From: Spisula solida
Taxonomy: Eukaryota > Mollusca > Bivalvia > Venerida > Mactridae
DNA length: 64,000 nucleotides
Direction of reading: 5' to 3'
NCBI GenBank assembly: GCA_947247005.1
Contig: OX365944.1
Coordinates: 27,627,501-27,691,500 of the forward strand
Below, piece after piece: positions 1 to 11,980 of this stretch (position 1 is its first letter; every line of letters begins with the position of its first letter). The notes below the pieces were generated by a model. The model worked only from the letters and a program-made list of their open reading frames with translations, was not told the origin of the DNA and searched no databases. The position numbers and the translations under genes are program-made.

Positions 1-196
1 CTGAATATATAAATGATAAACCAACCAGACAGGGTACTCTAAACGAGAACGAATAAGATACGCGATAAGGTCTCGACTCTCGGAGCGAAAATTGTATACG
101 CAGCTCAGCGCTCGGGAAAGAGTTGTCCTAACGAAAAACGCAAACTATTTTGCTGATTATCCGTGGTAATTTTAACGTCTATCACTACTATTAACA

Positions 197-1303
197 AAGG
201 CTGCTACTAAAGCTTAAACCGACTTTACACGTTTAATGTTCGTTTTCTTACTGCCGATCTTGTTTTGAATGTCAAAATAGGCATATGTGACTATATAGTC
301 ACCGTCTACAGTACCGTCTTGTAACCACTTCTCTCACAGCGTGAGACATCTCTAGAAAGCGGCTAGCTAGTATAGCGACACCATATGATTGCATAAACAA
401 TACTTTGTAGACGGTATACGATTCATTGATAAAACCATCACGTGACCCTGGTCATAAGTTTCTAAAAATAGCTATACAGCCGGGACATTTGATGAACACG
501 TCATTTTCATATTACGAAACAAGTTCGGTATCGCCCCGAGTCGTGATTTTCTGCAAAAATATCGATTTAACGAACAGTTTCACAATAATTGTTGATCTTA
601 GAATAAACAAATGTTGCTGATTGAATTAAATCAGTTTAAAAATTTGAAGAAACATATGTAGCAGTATTGGGAATGTTGACAGTTTCTGGAACTACTTGAA
701 TGCGGATTCACATAGCAGCCTAAAGGCGGTTCAGGTTGCATTAAAAATGGGCAATGGTAGTAATGAGAGGCTTAGCCTCCCAATAACTAATCAAAGCACT
801 GAGAGTACTGTTGGGAGGCGATCTGGTTGCTGCTACTAAAGCTTAAACCGACTTTACACGTTTAATGTTCGTTTTTTTACTGCCGATCTTGTCTTGAATG
901 TCAAAATAGGCATATGTGACTATATAGGCATGTTGGGTATTTAAAAAATTGTTAAAAGGTGCATATTAATTTATATGTAATACGCTTTACAGCCGGGACA
1001 TTTGATGAACACGTCATTTTCGTATTATGAAACAAGTTCGGTATCGGCCGGTGTAGTGATTTTTTTGCAAAAATATCGATTTAACGAACAGTTTCACAAT
1101 AATTTTTGATCTTAGAATAAACAAATATTGCTGATTGGCTTAAATCAGTTAAAAAATTTGGAGAAACATATGTAGCAGTATTGGGAATGTTGACAGTTTC
1201 TGGAACTACTTGAATGCGGATTCACATAGCAGCCTAAAGGCGGTTAATTTTGTATTAAGAAATGGGCAATGGTAGTAATGAGAGGCTTAAACGCCTCCCA
1301 AAA
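197..1303 (+). repeat. Two tandem copies of one element inserted in the left arm
   Basis: Blocks 197-297 and 829-929 are nearly identical, and blocks 475-785 and 991-1302 are nearly identical (shared phrases include GCCGGGACATTTGATGAACA and TGAATGCGGATTCACATAGC). The order is therefore A-B-A-B. The 178-bp spacer between A and B in the first copy is replaced by an unrelated 61-bp spacer in the second. Both copies end in GAGGCTT followed by GCCTCCCAA. The closely similar copies suggest a fairly recent duplication compared with the surrounding R1 arm. No coding capacity is visible; the 64-codon frame at 426-620 is inside the repeat and is not conserved in the second copy. Confidence 0.85.
811..1301. 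mobile_element. Possible non-autonomous DNA element with 10-bp TIRs
   Basis: The second copy of the insert is bounded by a perfect 10-bp inverted repeat, TTGGGAGGCG at 811-820 and CGCCTCCCAA at 1292-1301, giving 491 bp. I could not find a convincing target site duplication next to it, and the first copy lacks the left terminus, so the boundaries are an inference. The GCCTCCC at 775-782 and the left terminus could also pair as a hairpin. There is no transposase coding. Confidence 0.45.
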
Positions 1304-1935
1304 ACTACTACATTCCATAACGCTACCTGCATACGAACTGGGTAGAGTGCGAATAGAGCGAACGAATCAGATAGGGATGAAACACAAATAACTGATATGG
1401 TCTCGACTTTCGGTGAGAAAAATGTATGCAACAGCGCTGGGAAAGGGGTTATTCTAACATTTAGCTGAATATCTCTGGTAAGTTAAGGGATTAAACGTTG
1501 ATCAATACTATCATTAAATACAAAATATTGTAAATAGTGAAAACTAAGCACACGTTACATTAGGAGTTTCAAGTAAATTTGTACTGTGAATGTTAAAACC
1601 ATGAATTGTGTAATGTTCGTCCGCACAACGGGTTACTTTTGACAGTGACATTTTTATCACCCCTAAAACTCATTAGTCATTTTACAGCGCGTAGAAATTT
1701 ATTCGCACAAATACATTAACTCATCACTAAAACTTTCAAAAAGTTCACACAATACAAACAAATAAAAAAAATTAATTATTATAAATAGAATTTCTTAAAA
1801 AGGTTTGAAAATTACGATCTTGGTTGAGATTTGCTGGCACTTGTTTCTTGCTCGGATGCATTGGTTCTGGAGAAATTACATGGTTAAAATCGTAGTAAGT
1901 CAAGAGTTGGTATGTAATACAAATACTGGGGGAAC

Positions 1936-2540
1936 AAATACTGGGATTTCGATCACTCCAGTTAAAACGATACAAAACACAATTACACAGCACAATGCCC
2001 AAAACTCAATTAAACGCAAAAATGAGCTTAACCACTGAAAGTCATAGTTTCAGCTGTCAACAATTCGACCATTCAAGCTGTCAAAAAAGCTAATATATCT
2101 AGTTTCAGCTATAAAAAGCTGTATTACCTAGTTTCTGCTGTAAACAAGGCTGTAAGATACAGTTTGAGCAAAAAGTCTTGTAACTTGACTTGTTACATTA
2201 CGAATTTAATCACAATGATGAGTCACTGAGCATTTCATTCTGTAGACAAAGTGAGGAGACCCTATTCAGTTTTAAGTGAGTTATTGTCCTTTTTGAACTT
2301 ATTGATTTCTTCAGATACCATTTCCCATTATCTTTCAGATTTGACTTAAAACGCAAAAACACTTAATCACAATGCTAACCCCACTCGGTAGACAAGAAGA
2401 TATAACTCAATCAAGGTCCCACAGTCTAGAGATGTATCAACTGCATTACCGTCCAGTGATAACATTTAATCGACTAGAATCAAATGTCCGAATTTACGTA
2501 ATTCATGTTCAATTTTAATGTGTTATATGTATTTATTAAT
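1936..2540. other. Gene-free stretch with weak AGTTTCAGCTGT repeats
   Basis: Positions 2039-2165 hold about three degenerate units built on AGTTTCAGCTGT and AAGCTGT at roughly 55-bp spacing. I see nothing else in this stretch. Confidence 0.5.
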
Positions 2541-2541
2541 A

Positions 2542-2745
2542 AGATGTTATAGAACTGTGTGAAAATAATATGTTCTAGATCTGTGTGCAAATAATATGTT
2601 CTTGAACTTTTTGCAAATAATATATCCTAGAACTGTGTGCAAATAATATGTTGTAGAACTGTGTGCATGTTCTAGAACTATGTGCAAATTATATGTTCTA
2701 GAACTACGTGTAAATTATATGTTCTAGAACTGTGTGCAAATTCAG
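2542..2745. repeat. 26-bp VNTR, about 8 degenerate copies
   Basis: The repeating phrase is ATGTTCTAGAACTGTGTGCA followed by AATAAT. Copies vary in the middle (CTAGAAC, CTAGATC, CTTGAAC, GTAGAAC) and one copy near 2665 has lost the AATAAT spacer. The core TTCTAGAA is an 8-bp palindrome. It is non-coding. Confidence 0.85.
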
Positions 2746-4890
2746 CAGAGTTATAAATGTCCGTAAATAACTTGGACATGAATTGATTATTACTGTAAAT
2801 AACTATGGATACACGATACCAAGACAAAAATTAGAAGGAAGACATGTCGATCATGCAAATAATATGCTCTTCAGGAATGAGATAGCGTTTCAAGTTCATA
2901 TCCGGTGCGAACCAGCGTTCTGTTGATAAATTGCGAAATGTGATAAAGATGGCGGGTTTAGTTTCAATGTTAATTGTGGATTTGTCATGTGTATGTGTGT
3001 TCATGTGTATTGTAGCTGATGCACGTTTTGCTATAATTAATTCGTGCAAATCGTGTTGTTACGCGTGTATTCGTCTGATATTGCACACTACCTGTAAATA
3101 TCTCAGAGGTGGCCTCAGTCGAGTTGAACACATGAAGTTTATTTCGGCAATGTAGGCGACTTTGCAATTTCTGGCGTTAGAACGAGATGCCAAAATCAGG
3201 TCCAATCTCATCTTACGCTGCATGTATTGTGTTACGAGCATTCTTAACGCACGATTTCAAAGAAGTTTATGATTCAAGATCGAAGGTCTGTGCTGAAGGC
3301 CAGATTACAAACTACATATTTATCATATAATCTCACCAACAAATTGGAACATAGAACTTTGGACGAGTGTAATATAAATAGGTACTATTTATTTCTTGTG
3401 CCAATATTTATACATACCTATCCCTTCTCTGTTACTCTCTCTTGTGATAACATTTATCTCAGCAAATTTTGTCTGATATTTGTTACACTGTGTAGAAGAA
3501 GAAAAAAAACGGAACATTGAGTTGCACGTGAACAAGTTTGGTGCATTCTTGTTTATATGGTAGTTGATGAATTTTCTTATTACATTACTTTACAAGATTA
3601 GGTCGGCAGTCTCGAGTTGTTAAAGACTGTAAAACTTATTACAATCGTATAAAGTGTTTCCTTATTTTGATCGAACGAATGCAATTTATTTTATGCTCTT
3701 CATAAAATATATAAATTACTGAGATTCATCGGAGAAATAAAATTTCTGATCAAAATGAGCACTTCGCTTTTTTCAGTGACATTATCAATTTGGAACTTCA
3801 GGTTTTATCATTGATAAAGTTTCGAAGGGAAGAAATTTGATAATTTTACTATGTTTGGTTAGGCAAATACATTGCTTCATATGTTAACTCGGTGAAATAA
3901 AATTCTGTATTATAATAATAGTACATATGACTAAATAAATCAACTCAATATCTTTATTCCACTGTATGTGGTGATATCGGTATATGTAATAGTAAAATGT
4001 ACATTGTGAATTACTTCATTAGAGGAGGGATGATCAAGTAAAACATGAACAAGTGTTTCGATTTATTTATTCGTCTATGTATGTCGTTAAAGCTTTAGCA
4101 TATTTAGATCTAGGTACGTTTATTTCAAATTGATTCGCAAAATGATCGTTTCTATTGACCGAAGTTATGAGGTATGCAATTGACAACGTCACCCGATGTC
4201 TGGCTGCTCAGTTGTCATTATTTTCCTACGTTGTACTGAACAAACTATGGTGTTACGTTCGATCGTTTGTACTATAATTATGATTTACTGATTGAATTGG
4301 TTTAAATTTACAATGATATATCATTACACCAATGTTGCAAATAAGAAGTTTGACTATATCAGTGTAGCAGTAGCTCGCGACTTTGACATCATTAAAGGCT
4401 ACAAATTGAATGTTTGATCTACATTTATACATTGTTAACAGAATGTGCTCCGAAATTGAGCAATGTGGGTTCTACGCATACAATAATGATATCGAGACAA
4501 AGTATATGATATTCCTGCCATAGCTGGTTTTATATAATGGAGCAAAATGTGATATATCGAAAATTGTTAAAAGAAAACAATATTTCAAAACGCGTAAGAA
4601 AGGCATAAATGTAAGCAGCCAATGAGTCTGATGTAGAAAGCATATTTCATCATGGATTAATTTTCATCTGTCTACTGTGTAAAGCACTGGCGCCATCTTC
4701 GTCTCAATCTAAATACTGTCAAATAAGCTCATCTATGGAAACAACATAGGATTACAGAATGTAGTTTTGTAGGTGACAGGTCAATCGGAATTTAGTCAGA
4801 ATGTCCTGATGCTGGTCAAACATGCATGCTAAAACACGTAATTTGATAGATTGAGCGGTATGCGTAGAGAGTAGGAACAAGATGGAAAGG
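2746..4890. other. Gene-free AT-rich stretch
   Basis: No recognisable gene, RNA or repeat. Short frames overlap on opposite strands at 2831-3241 and one 83-codon frame lies at 3269-3520; none resembles a known protein and all are near the length expected by chance. Confidence 0.6.
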
Positions 4891-4906
4891 GAAAGAGGGG
4901 TATTGG

Positions 4907-5912
4907 AGGAAGTTGTGGTGGTGTAGAGGAAGAGAGGATGAAAACGAGGTTGTAAGGAGAGGTGGTGTTGTGGTAGAGAGGACGGAAACGGGGTTGTTGG
5001 GGGAGGTGGTGTTGAGGTAGAGAGGACAGAAACGAGGTTGTAAGGAGAGGTGATGTTGTGGTAGAGAGGACGGAAACGAGGTTGTAAGGAGATGTAGTGT
5101 TGAGGTAGAGAGGACGGAAACGGGGTTGTAAGGAGAGGTGGTGTTGTGGTAGAGAGGACGGAAACGAGGTTGTAAGGAGAGGTGGTGTTGAGGTAGAGAG
5201 GACGGAAACGAGGTTGTAAGCAGATGTAGTGTTGAGGTAGAGAGGACGGAAACGGGGTTGTTGGGGGAGGTAGTGTTGAGGTAGAGAGGACGAAAACGGG
5301 GTTGTAAGGAGAGGTGATGTTGTGGTAGAGAGGACGAAAACGGGGTTGTTGGGGGAGGTAGTGTTGAGGTAGAGAGGACGAAAACGGGGTTGTAAGGAGA
5401 GGTGATGTTGTGGTAGAGAGGACGAAAACGAGGTTGTAAGGAGAGGTGGTGTTGAGGTAGAGAGGACAAAACGAGGTTGTAAGGAGAGGTGATGTTGTGG
5501 TAGAGAGGACGAAAACGAGGTTGTAAGGAGAGGTGGTGTTGAGGTAGAGAGGACAAAACGAGGTTGTAAGGAGAGGTAGTGTTGAGGTAGAGAGGACGGA
5601 AACGAGGTTGTAAGGAGAGGTGGTGTTGTGGTAGAGAGGACGAAAACGAGGTTGTAAGGAGAGGTAGTGTTGAGGTAGAGAGGACGGAAACGGGGTTGTA
5701 AGGAGAGGTTATGTTGAGGTAGAGAGGACAAAACGAGGTTGTAAGGAGAGGTGGTGTTGTGGTAGAGAGGACGAAAACGAGGTTGTAAGGAGAGGTGATG
5801 TTGTGGTAGAGAGGACGGAAACGGGGTTGTTGGGGGAGGTAGTGTTGAGGTAGAGAGGACGAAAACGGGGTTGTAAGGAGAGGCGGTGTTGCGGTAGAGA
5901 GGACTGAACCGA
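4907..5912. repeat. 44-bp G-rich minisatellite, about 23 copies
   Basis: Units are 44 bp, for example starts at 4973 and 5017, with the phrase GTAGAGAGGACGAAAACGAG then GTTGTAAGGAGAGGTGGTGT. A few units are 43 bp where GACGAAAACG has become GACAAAACG. Two main variants alternate irregularly, GGTTGTAAGGAGAGG and GGTTGTTGGGGGAGG. The plus strand is almost all purine and T with very little C. The unit has no stop in any frame on the minus strand, which produces open frames of 423 and 381 codons (6087-4816 and 5974-4829) rich in Pro, Ser, Thr and Leu. They are a by-product of the repeat, because 44 is not a multiple of three, so every frame is translated in turn. Confidence 0.95.
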
Positions 5913-5915
5913 GAA

Positions 5916-7371
5916 AAGAGATGGAGGCTGAATTGTAATTGCACACAATGACTGAAAACATATAAGTAGGCCAAGTCGTTTTATAAGATGATGTGACTAT
6001 AACCATTTTATAACTGTCCATTATACAGTGATTTAAAAAAAAGTAATTTTGTAGACAAAATTTTGTCATAGTAGCAATGATGTTCAATGTTTTTAAGGAT
6101 AAGTTAATTGATGTTAAATTAAGTTTTGCATTGTACAGTTACATGAAAAGCACTTATATGTATATTATGTACTACTTCGTGTTGTCGAGCTCCCTAGCAG
6201 TACGACGCTGTAACACTATCAGTATCCCGATCTTTTGGCAGGACAAGTACCAGCGCGCGCGATGCAAAATAGCTTATAGTGCAAGCTGCCAACGTTATAT
6301 ACAGTTTTATTGTAAAACATGATGATATAATTGGATGACATGTCATGATTTATATTTTTGACAATAGTTAACTTTTATGTTGATATATACTGTAAATACT
6401 GTAGAACTCACAAAGGCCACACAGAGTCTGACTGATAGATACAAACTTTAGGCTTATATAAGTCTTAACACAACTAGAAATACAAGTATTAAGACAAACT
6501 GAGTATTTTGGTGAACATTAAAGTGTTTTGTTGTGTTTGTTTGTTTGTTACCCAACAATTCATCTTTAGACAGAAACTGATCAAAAGCAAATTATATGTA
6601 CCAGATTCATTCACATGTGCATACTGTACCTTATGCTAATAAAATAAGTTTTACTATAGCAGCATGGTACGATCAGAAGTTGTATTGGCAGCTAGAAAAC
6701 ATCTGATTATTTATATTTGATATGGAAAGTGAGTTTATGACAAGGTACAGATGGTGGCACGCTATCTAGTGTTCATCGCAGGTGTCTCGGAACAATAGAT
6801 GGAATGTTTGAATACAAATAACAGGAGCTTACTGACCCGCTAGAACTTCGAGACCTAACGTTAGTGTAAGCATCTTGTTACTGTAGTTATAAACACAAAA
6901 CAATGAACCAAGGCGAGTAGGATAATCAGGTGTAGACACCTACAAGTAATGGTTGTAAACATAGGAAGAAATCATTATAGAGAAATAATGGCAACATGGA
7001 TAATACAAGTATACAATGTACGTGTTAACTGACGATTCAATTTTCGTTTTGATTCCGTGATACTGTTTGTAGTTCATATTTGTGTAGTTATAGCTGAACT
7101 ATATAAAATCTAAATTGAAAATAAAAGTAAAATAATGAACAGAATAATAATTTGGATACGAATTTCTTCGTACTAATAACTAGTCATAACTAGTCCCCTG
7201 ACAACACATGTAGTTGCTATGGAAACAAAACTAGTTCAAGGTCATGGCTTTAAACCGGTGGGGGACATATGTATTGCTTGTAATCCATGATTACTTGTTT
7301 ATCGTACTTTACATGAAAAGATGTTGATTTGTGAACTGTGTAAAGGAATAATTCAAATACATTACTTTTTA
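5916..7371. other. Gene-free stretch inside the large inverted repeat
   Basis: Nothing recognised. A short GTTTGTTTGTTT run lies near 6535. The frame at 6077-6322 (81 codons) has no recognisable domain. Confidence 0.6.
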
Positions 7372-8280
7372 CTAGGGGGAACCCCTAGTTTTTGTATTAC
7401 ATGCCATCTCAGAAATCACTACGATTTTAACTATGTAATTTCTCCCCAACCAATTCATCCGAGTAAGAAACAAGTGCCAGCAAATCTCAACCAATATCGT
7501 ATTTTTCAACCTTTTTAAGAAAATCTGTTTATAACAACTGATTATATATCATTTGTTTGTATTGTATGAACGTTTTGAAAGTTTTTTCTATGAATAAATG
7601 TATTTGAGCAAATAAATTCCTACGCGCTGTAAAATGACTAATGCTTTTTGAGGGTCGATAAAAATGTCACTGTTAAAAGTAACCCGTTGAGCAGACGAAC
7701 TTTGCACACTTCATGATTTTAACATTCATATTACTGTTTAGCTAGAAACTCCTAATCTAACGTTAGTATGCTTATTTTTCATTATTTACAATATTTTGCA
7801 TTTGTTGATAGTATTGATCCACATTTCTGCCTTTAACTTACCAGAGAACTTCAGCTTTGAATATTTTACCGTTAGAACGACCCTTTTCCCAGCGCTGTTG
7901 TAAAAAATTTCCCGCCGAAAGTCGAGACCATACCAGTTATTTGTGTTTCGTCTCCATCGGATTCGTTCACGCTATTCGTACGTATGCAGGAAGAGTTATG
8001 TAAAAAGGACTCTGTGTAGTTTTCAGTTAATAGTTTTTTTTCTTGCGCCCATGTTAATAGTATTGATCGACTTTTGATCCATTTAACTACCACATATTAT
8101 CAGCAAAACGTTTGCGTCTGTCGTTAGCACGACTCTTTTCCGAGCGCTGAGCTGCGTATCCTATACAATTTTTTCCGCGGAAAGTCGAGACCATATCGTG
8201 CATTTGTGTTTCGACCCCTATTTTATTCGTTCCCGCTAATCGTACCCTATCCGGGTGGTTTATATTTTATATATGCAGCC
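7372..8280 (-). repeat. Right arm of the large inverted repeat (R1)
   Basis: Read on the minus strand this matches the left arm: 8280-8050 corresponds to 1-196, and 7999-7372 to 1315-1935. The join between the blocks, near 8000-8050, lacks the 1.1-kb insert present in the left arm, so this arm shows the pre-insertion arrangement. The inner edge carries GGGGGAACCCC, a perfect palindrome at 7375-7385. The frame at 7872-8093 lies inside the repeat and is not conserved in the other copies. Confidence 0.8.
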
Positions 8281-11200
8281 GAAGAATTTTGGAATTAAGA
8301 CTTGTATTTTTTAGACGCTGGTTTTTTTTCATTTTCTTGCGCCCATTTATCACCTATCCGATTTCTTATATTATTTAGGTTTACTACTAAATAATTAGCG
8401 CGGAATCGTTTTTGAGCAAATGTTTTTATTATATTTATTACGCGAGTCTGACCTGCAATACTGTATACCAGGACTGGTATGTCTTGAGGCCACATGCACA
8501 TTCGATGTTTGGTAATTCATTTAAAGAGCATCTTATGAAGTAATGTGAGTGAAAAACGGAAAATACGGAGAATCGAACACACAATGTGGCATATTAATTA
8601 GGACTACAGTAGGTGTGTTGCCTTCATGAGAAATGTTATTGTGATGGGTCCGTTTTGGTGTTATTTAAATGAGTCAGCTGCTATCGCGTCTCTGAGACCT
8701 TGTCACAATATTCACATTGTTTTTTAAATACATTACCATTAAAGATGAAACCCAATATTACCAAGAATTGTGATTTTCCCCAGAAACAATACTTCAGTAC
8801 TTTGATTTCTGGAATATTGCAGGTTGTGTGTTTTGAGCATATTCTTTCAAATAATGGTACTATACAGCGAAATTTAATATTATCCTGAATTTCCGGAAAC
8901 GGTTTTGTCCTATAAGATCGTTATCAAAAACGAACGTATAGGGTTACCTTAAAGAAAACTTCGACGTTGGTTATCTACTCTGTCTAATTAACATCAAACG
9001 CTAGCATGATGTTTACTTTTATCAAAAATGAAACAGTTGTATTAGAATTAGCCTAATACGTTTGCGCGATGTACCAGAGGATATGTCAGGTTTCGATCAC
9101 ATGCGTTCATCGTCACATATTCCTCAGGGCAGTATTAAAAGTAGCAACGCGTTACGTAAACACCTATAGACCTTGAGGTGCCACTAGGTCCCCTGTCCCA
9201 TCAGAGGGAATTTTCATTGAAGTACATACTAAATAGTGTTGATTCCATATGTTTGCCTTCTGTGTGTTAGGGCGTTTTAATATAAAATTTCATGATAAAT
9301 GGATATGCCCTGCAAACGATTTTTGGAACAGCTAAAACTTGGAATATATTGACAAACGGAAACGATAAAAAATAATATGGCATCGGGTGTTGTGACTGCT
9401 TTAACAGAAAACGTTGTTTCCATCCAAATCCATTCCGTAGTTACTACTTTATTGCAACTGTTACTTATAAGACCATGCGTTTTTGTTACAAGTCTCGCTG
9501 CGTTTTAGCGAAAAAAATCGCCCAAAACGGCACATTTTACACTGCACCTTTATTATCTCCGTGTACATGTGTATATTACAAAATGCGCAATTTTTATCTG
9601 CGTTTAGTGATATAATTTTTATTTTTCTAGGCCGAGTTATGCAAAAGTAATCGTAGAAAATCGTTTGCGGTTTTTGCCGTTTTTAAGTGTGCCTCACCTT
9701 TTGACGTTACGTCTACATTATCGTAAAAAATCGTTATACTAACCGACACAGTGCCCGGAACTAAACAGGTACCAATTAACTGCGACCTAACATTACTGGG
9801 CTGGTATTTATAAAGCATCTTAGTGGAAAACTTAAATATTTTGACTTAAGTAAAAAATTTGCAATGCACATACTTCCTGCGAATTGAAGAATAGCTCATG
9901 TATCCTTAGTGATTATAGTAGCTCTCTACGTAATGCATATAATCTATATATAGAGGATATTACATGAGTGTCATTTCATATTGAATTTATTAAACGAGTT
10001 TAATAATATATTCAATGTGGAAAGTCACAAATGTTATGTTCTTTTTATCACATGTTAGCCTTTTTCCGACCGAAACATAAAATAGCTACTTTTTTCACTA
10101 CAATTGGTCAATAATGTATCTTTTTTTAATTTTCGAGCCTTAATTTTGGGCAAATTTTGAAAATTAATTTGTTGTCAAAAATTTGTGAATGTTATTAAAT
10201 ATTCAAAATGTGCATAGGTATGTTTGAAAAATGTTTTTGTACATCTGAATTAAAAAAAATCTAATGAAAAGTAGTGATTTTTATTAAATAATAAAAATAT
10301 TTGAAAATTCATGTTTTCGTCATCTTTATAGAAAAGTGATGTTGCAAAATCTCATTTTCTGAGAAAACGATATCGGTAACCCCTGTTGTTCTTTAGCTTA
10401 ATGTTTTCAGAATAAAATTTCCCATAAAATAATGTGAGTTAAAACAATTTGGAAGAAAAAAAACTTTAGAAAATGTCCTTAATTGCCATTGTTTGGCAAC
10501 GTTGCGTCTTGAGTCACGCTACTAGAACACTGTAACCTTTCGCGACCGTCTCTGTTTAGGCCTTCCACGTTTAAAAACTGCCCGACAGGATCAGTAACCC
10601 CGCGTGAACATCATCCGAAACAGATTCACAACCACTTCAGACATTGCTACACAACATGTTGGTCGTCATGGGAAAGTAATCAATCCATCATTAATCGATA
10701 TTTTGCATATTCACTTAGAACGACCATTCTTAAAAATGAGGATTTTAGGTTAAAGTTGTTAGTCTCCGTATTGCGTTTCTAGATGCACTCAGTATATTTT
10801 TGGTGGAGCATACATGTTTCACGTCACATGATTCACAAAATTTAACGTGTGAGACTATTGGTCACACACAGCCTGTTTAAAACGAACAGTGCTAGTTGTC
10901 TTGGTAAAATATTTATTTTAGTATTTCAAATATAATTATAATCAATTCAATGTTTCCGAAAATATTTATAACCTTTAACATGTACATCATGGTGTATATG
11001 CATATCGGACCCCCCCCCCCCTGTGCTGGCACTGGTCACTTTTGTGCAAAACGATGGTTTAACAGTCGACTCTGGATCAGAGATGTTAGACAACGTTTTG
11101 TCCAAATCATAGTTTTTTGTTTATAGCTAGCTGTATTGATCACGAGTTGACGCAGGGTTTTGTTTCATTGGCTGTCACAAGTTCAAAATAAGATTGAATG

Positions 11201-11428
11201 AAGGCCGTGCTAATTGCTCGGATGAACATCGGGTCGTGTTTACGAAGCTTGGAGATGTGTCGTTGTGTGTACATGGTTCTGTTAAAATGTGTTCGGTTGT
11301 CATGTTATATTCCTTCTCATGCATTCCCATACCTTGATATAAGAGCATATTATACGCTATATAGCATGTGACACTTGTCAGACTGCATAGAGCCATGCTT
11401 CTTTTCCTACATATGGTATACTTTGAAA
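8281..11428. other. Gene-free AT-rich stretch
   Basis: No gene recognised. A short hairpin with arms TTATTAAAC and GTTTAATAA lies at 9988-10007. A run of 12 C residues lies at 11010-11021. The frames at 8700-8888, 9627-9818 and 11175-11396 show no family resemblance. Confidence 0.6.
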
Positions 11429-11432
11429 CTTG

Positions 11433-11884
11433 GCTCCGAACCGTAGCATTTTCTGAAAATAGCTCCGGACTGTAGCATTTTCATTTCAGCTCCGAACTGT
11501 AGCATTTTTGTTAATGTCGTCTCATTTTGCCTGTTGCTCATATTTAATAGAAATATATTGCTTGTCGATCTTAAATTTTGCGACCCACATTATCGCTATT
11601 AAATTGTAACTTTTAATGAAGCTGAAATTTATTAAGGACATGTTTTAGTGAATTGCTCCGAACCGTAGCATAGCATATTGCGGTTTGCGAAATGCGCCGT
11701 TGCCCAAATAACAAAAAGTACACAATTGTGTCACTTAGGTAAGAGCTTCGATGATTTGCTTTTGAAAGGAGACGGCGCTCGTCTATATTTCATCCAGATC
11801 GGTCAATTATTAAGAAAGTTACAAGCAAAAATGTTACCTGAATCGAGGCGGTTTGTTGACAAAATTAGCTCCGAACATTAGCAT
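11433..11884 (+). repeat. 17-bp motif GCTCCGAACCGTAGCAT, five scattered copies
   Basis: Copies start at 11433, 11462, 11489, 11655 and 11868, all in the same direction, with one to a few substitutions (GGACT, GAACT, GAACAT variants). Spacing is 29, 27, 166 and 213 bp, so it is not a simple tandem array. A 67-codon frame at 11678-11881 lies between the last two copies; I do not recognise it. Confidence 0.7.
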
Positions 11885-11980
11885 CTACTCACGTGGGTTC
11901 CCCACAGTGACCAAGAAGTAATTTGAAGCTATGCGCATGTGCAAGTAGACCGTGCCTATTCATGAAGTCCGTGCAAGTGA

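Larger units (their letters stand above)
1..1935 (+). repeat. Left arm of a large inverted repeat (dispersed family R1)
   Basis: This stretch is repeated in reverse orientation at 7372-8280. Two blocks match: 1-196 matches 8280-8050 reversed, and 1315-1935 matches 7999-7372 reversed. Shared landmarks are GGTCTCGACT, CAGCGCT, TTTTACAGCGCG and GGTTGAGATTTGCTGGCACT. The heads of the two blocks (about 40-195 and 1345-1530) also resemble each other, so each arm holds a diverged internal tandem duplication. Positions 197-1314 of this arm are absent from the other arm and hold an inserted element, annotated separately. Similarity already starts at position 1, so the arm may continue beyond the window. 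A further partial copy lies at 51955-52394. I recognise no coding sequence. The short overlapping frames at 1772-2038 on both strands lie partly in the repeat and look spurious. The family could be long terminal inverted repeats of a DNA transposon, or a simple inverted duplication. Confidence 0.8.

Noticed and set aside
4816..6087. Minus-strand frames of 423 and 381 codons, Pro/Ser/Leu-rich
   Set aside because: They lie across the 44-bp minisatellite, whose minus strand has no stops in any frame. Overlapping frames are equally open and no unique conserved part exists.
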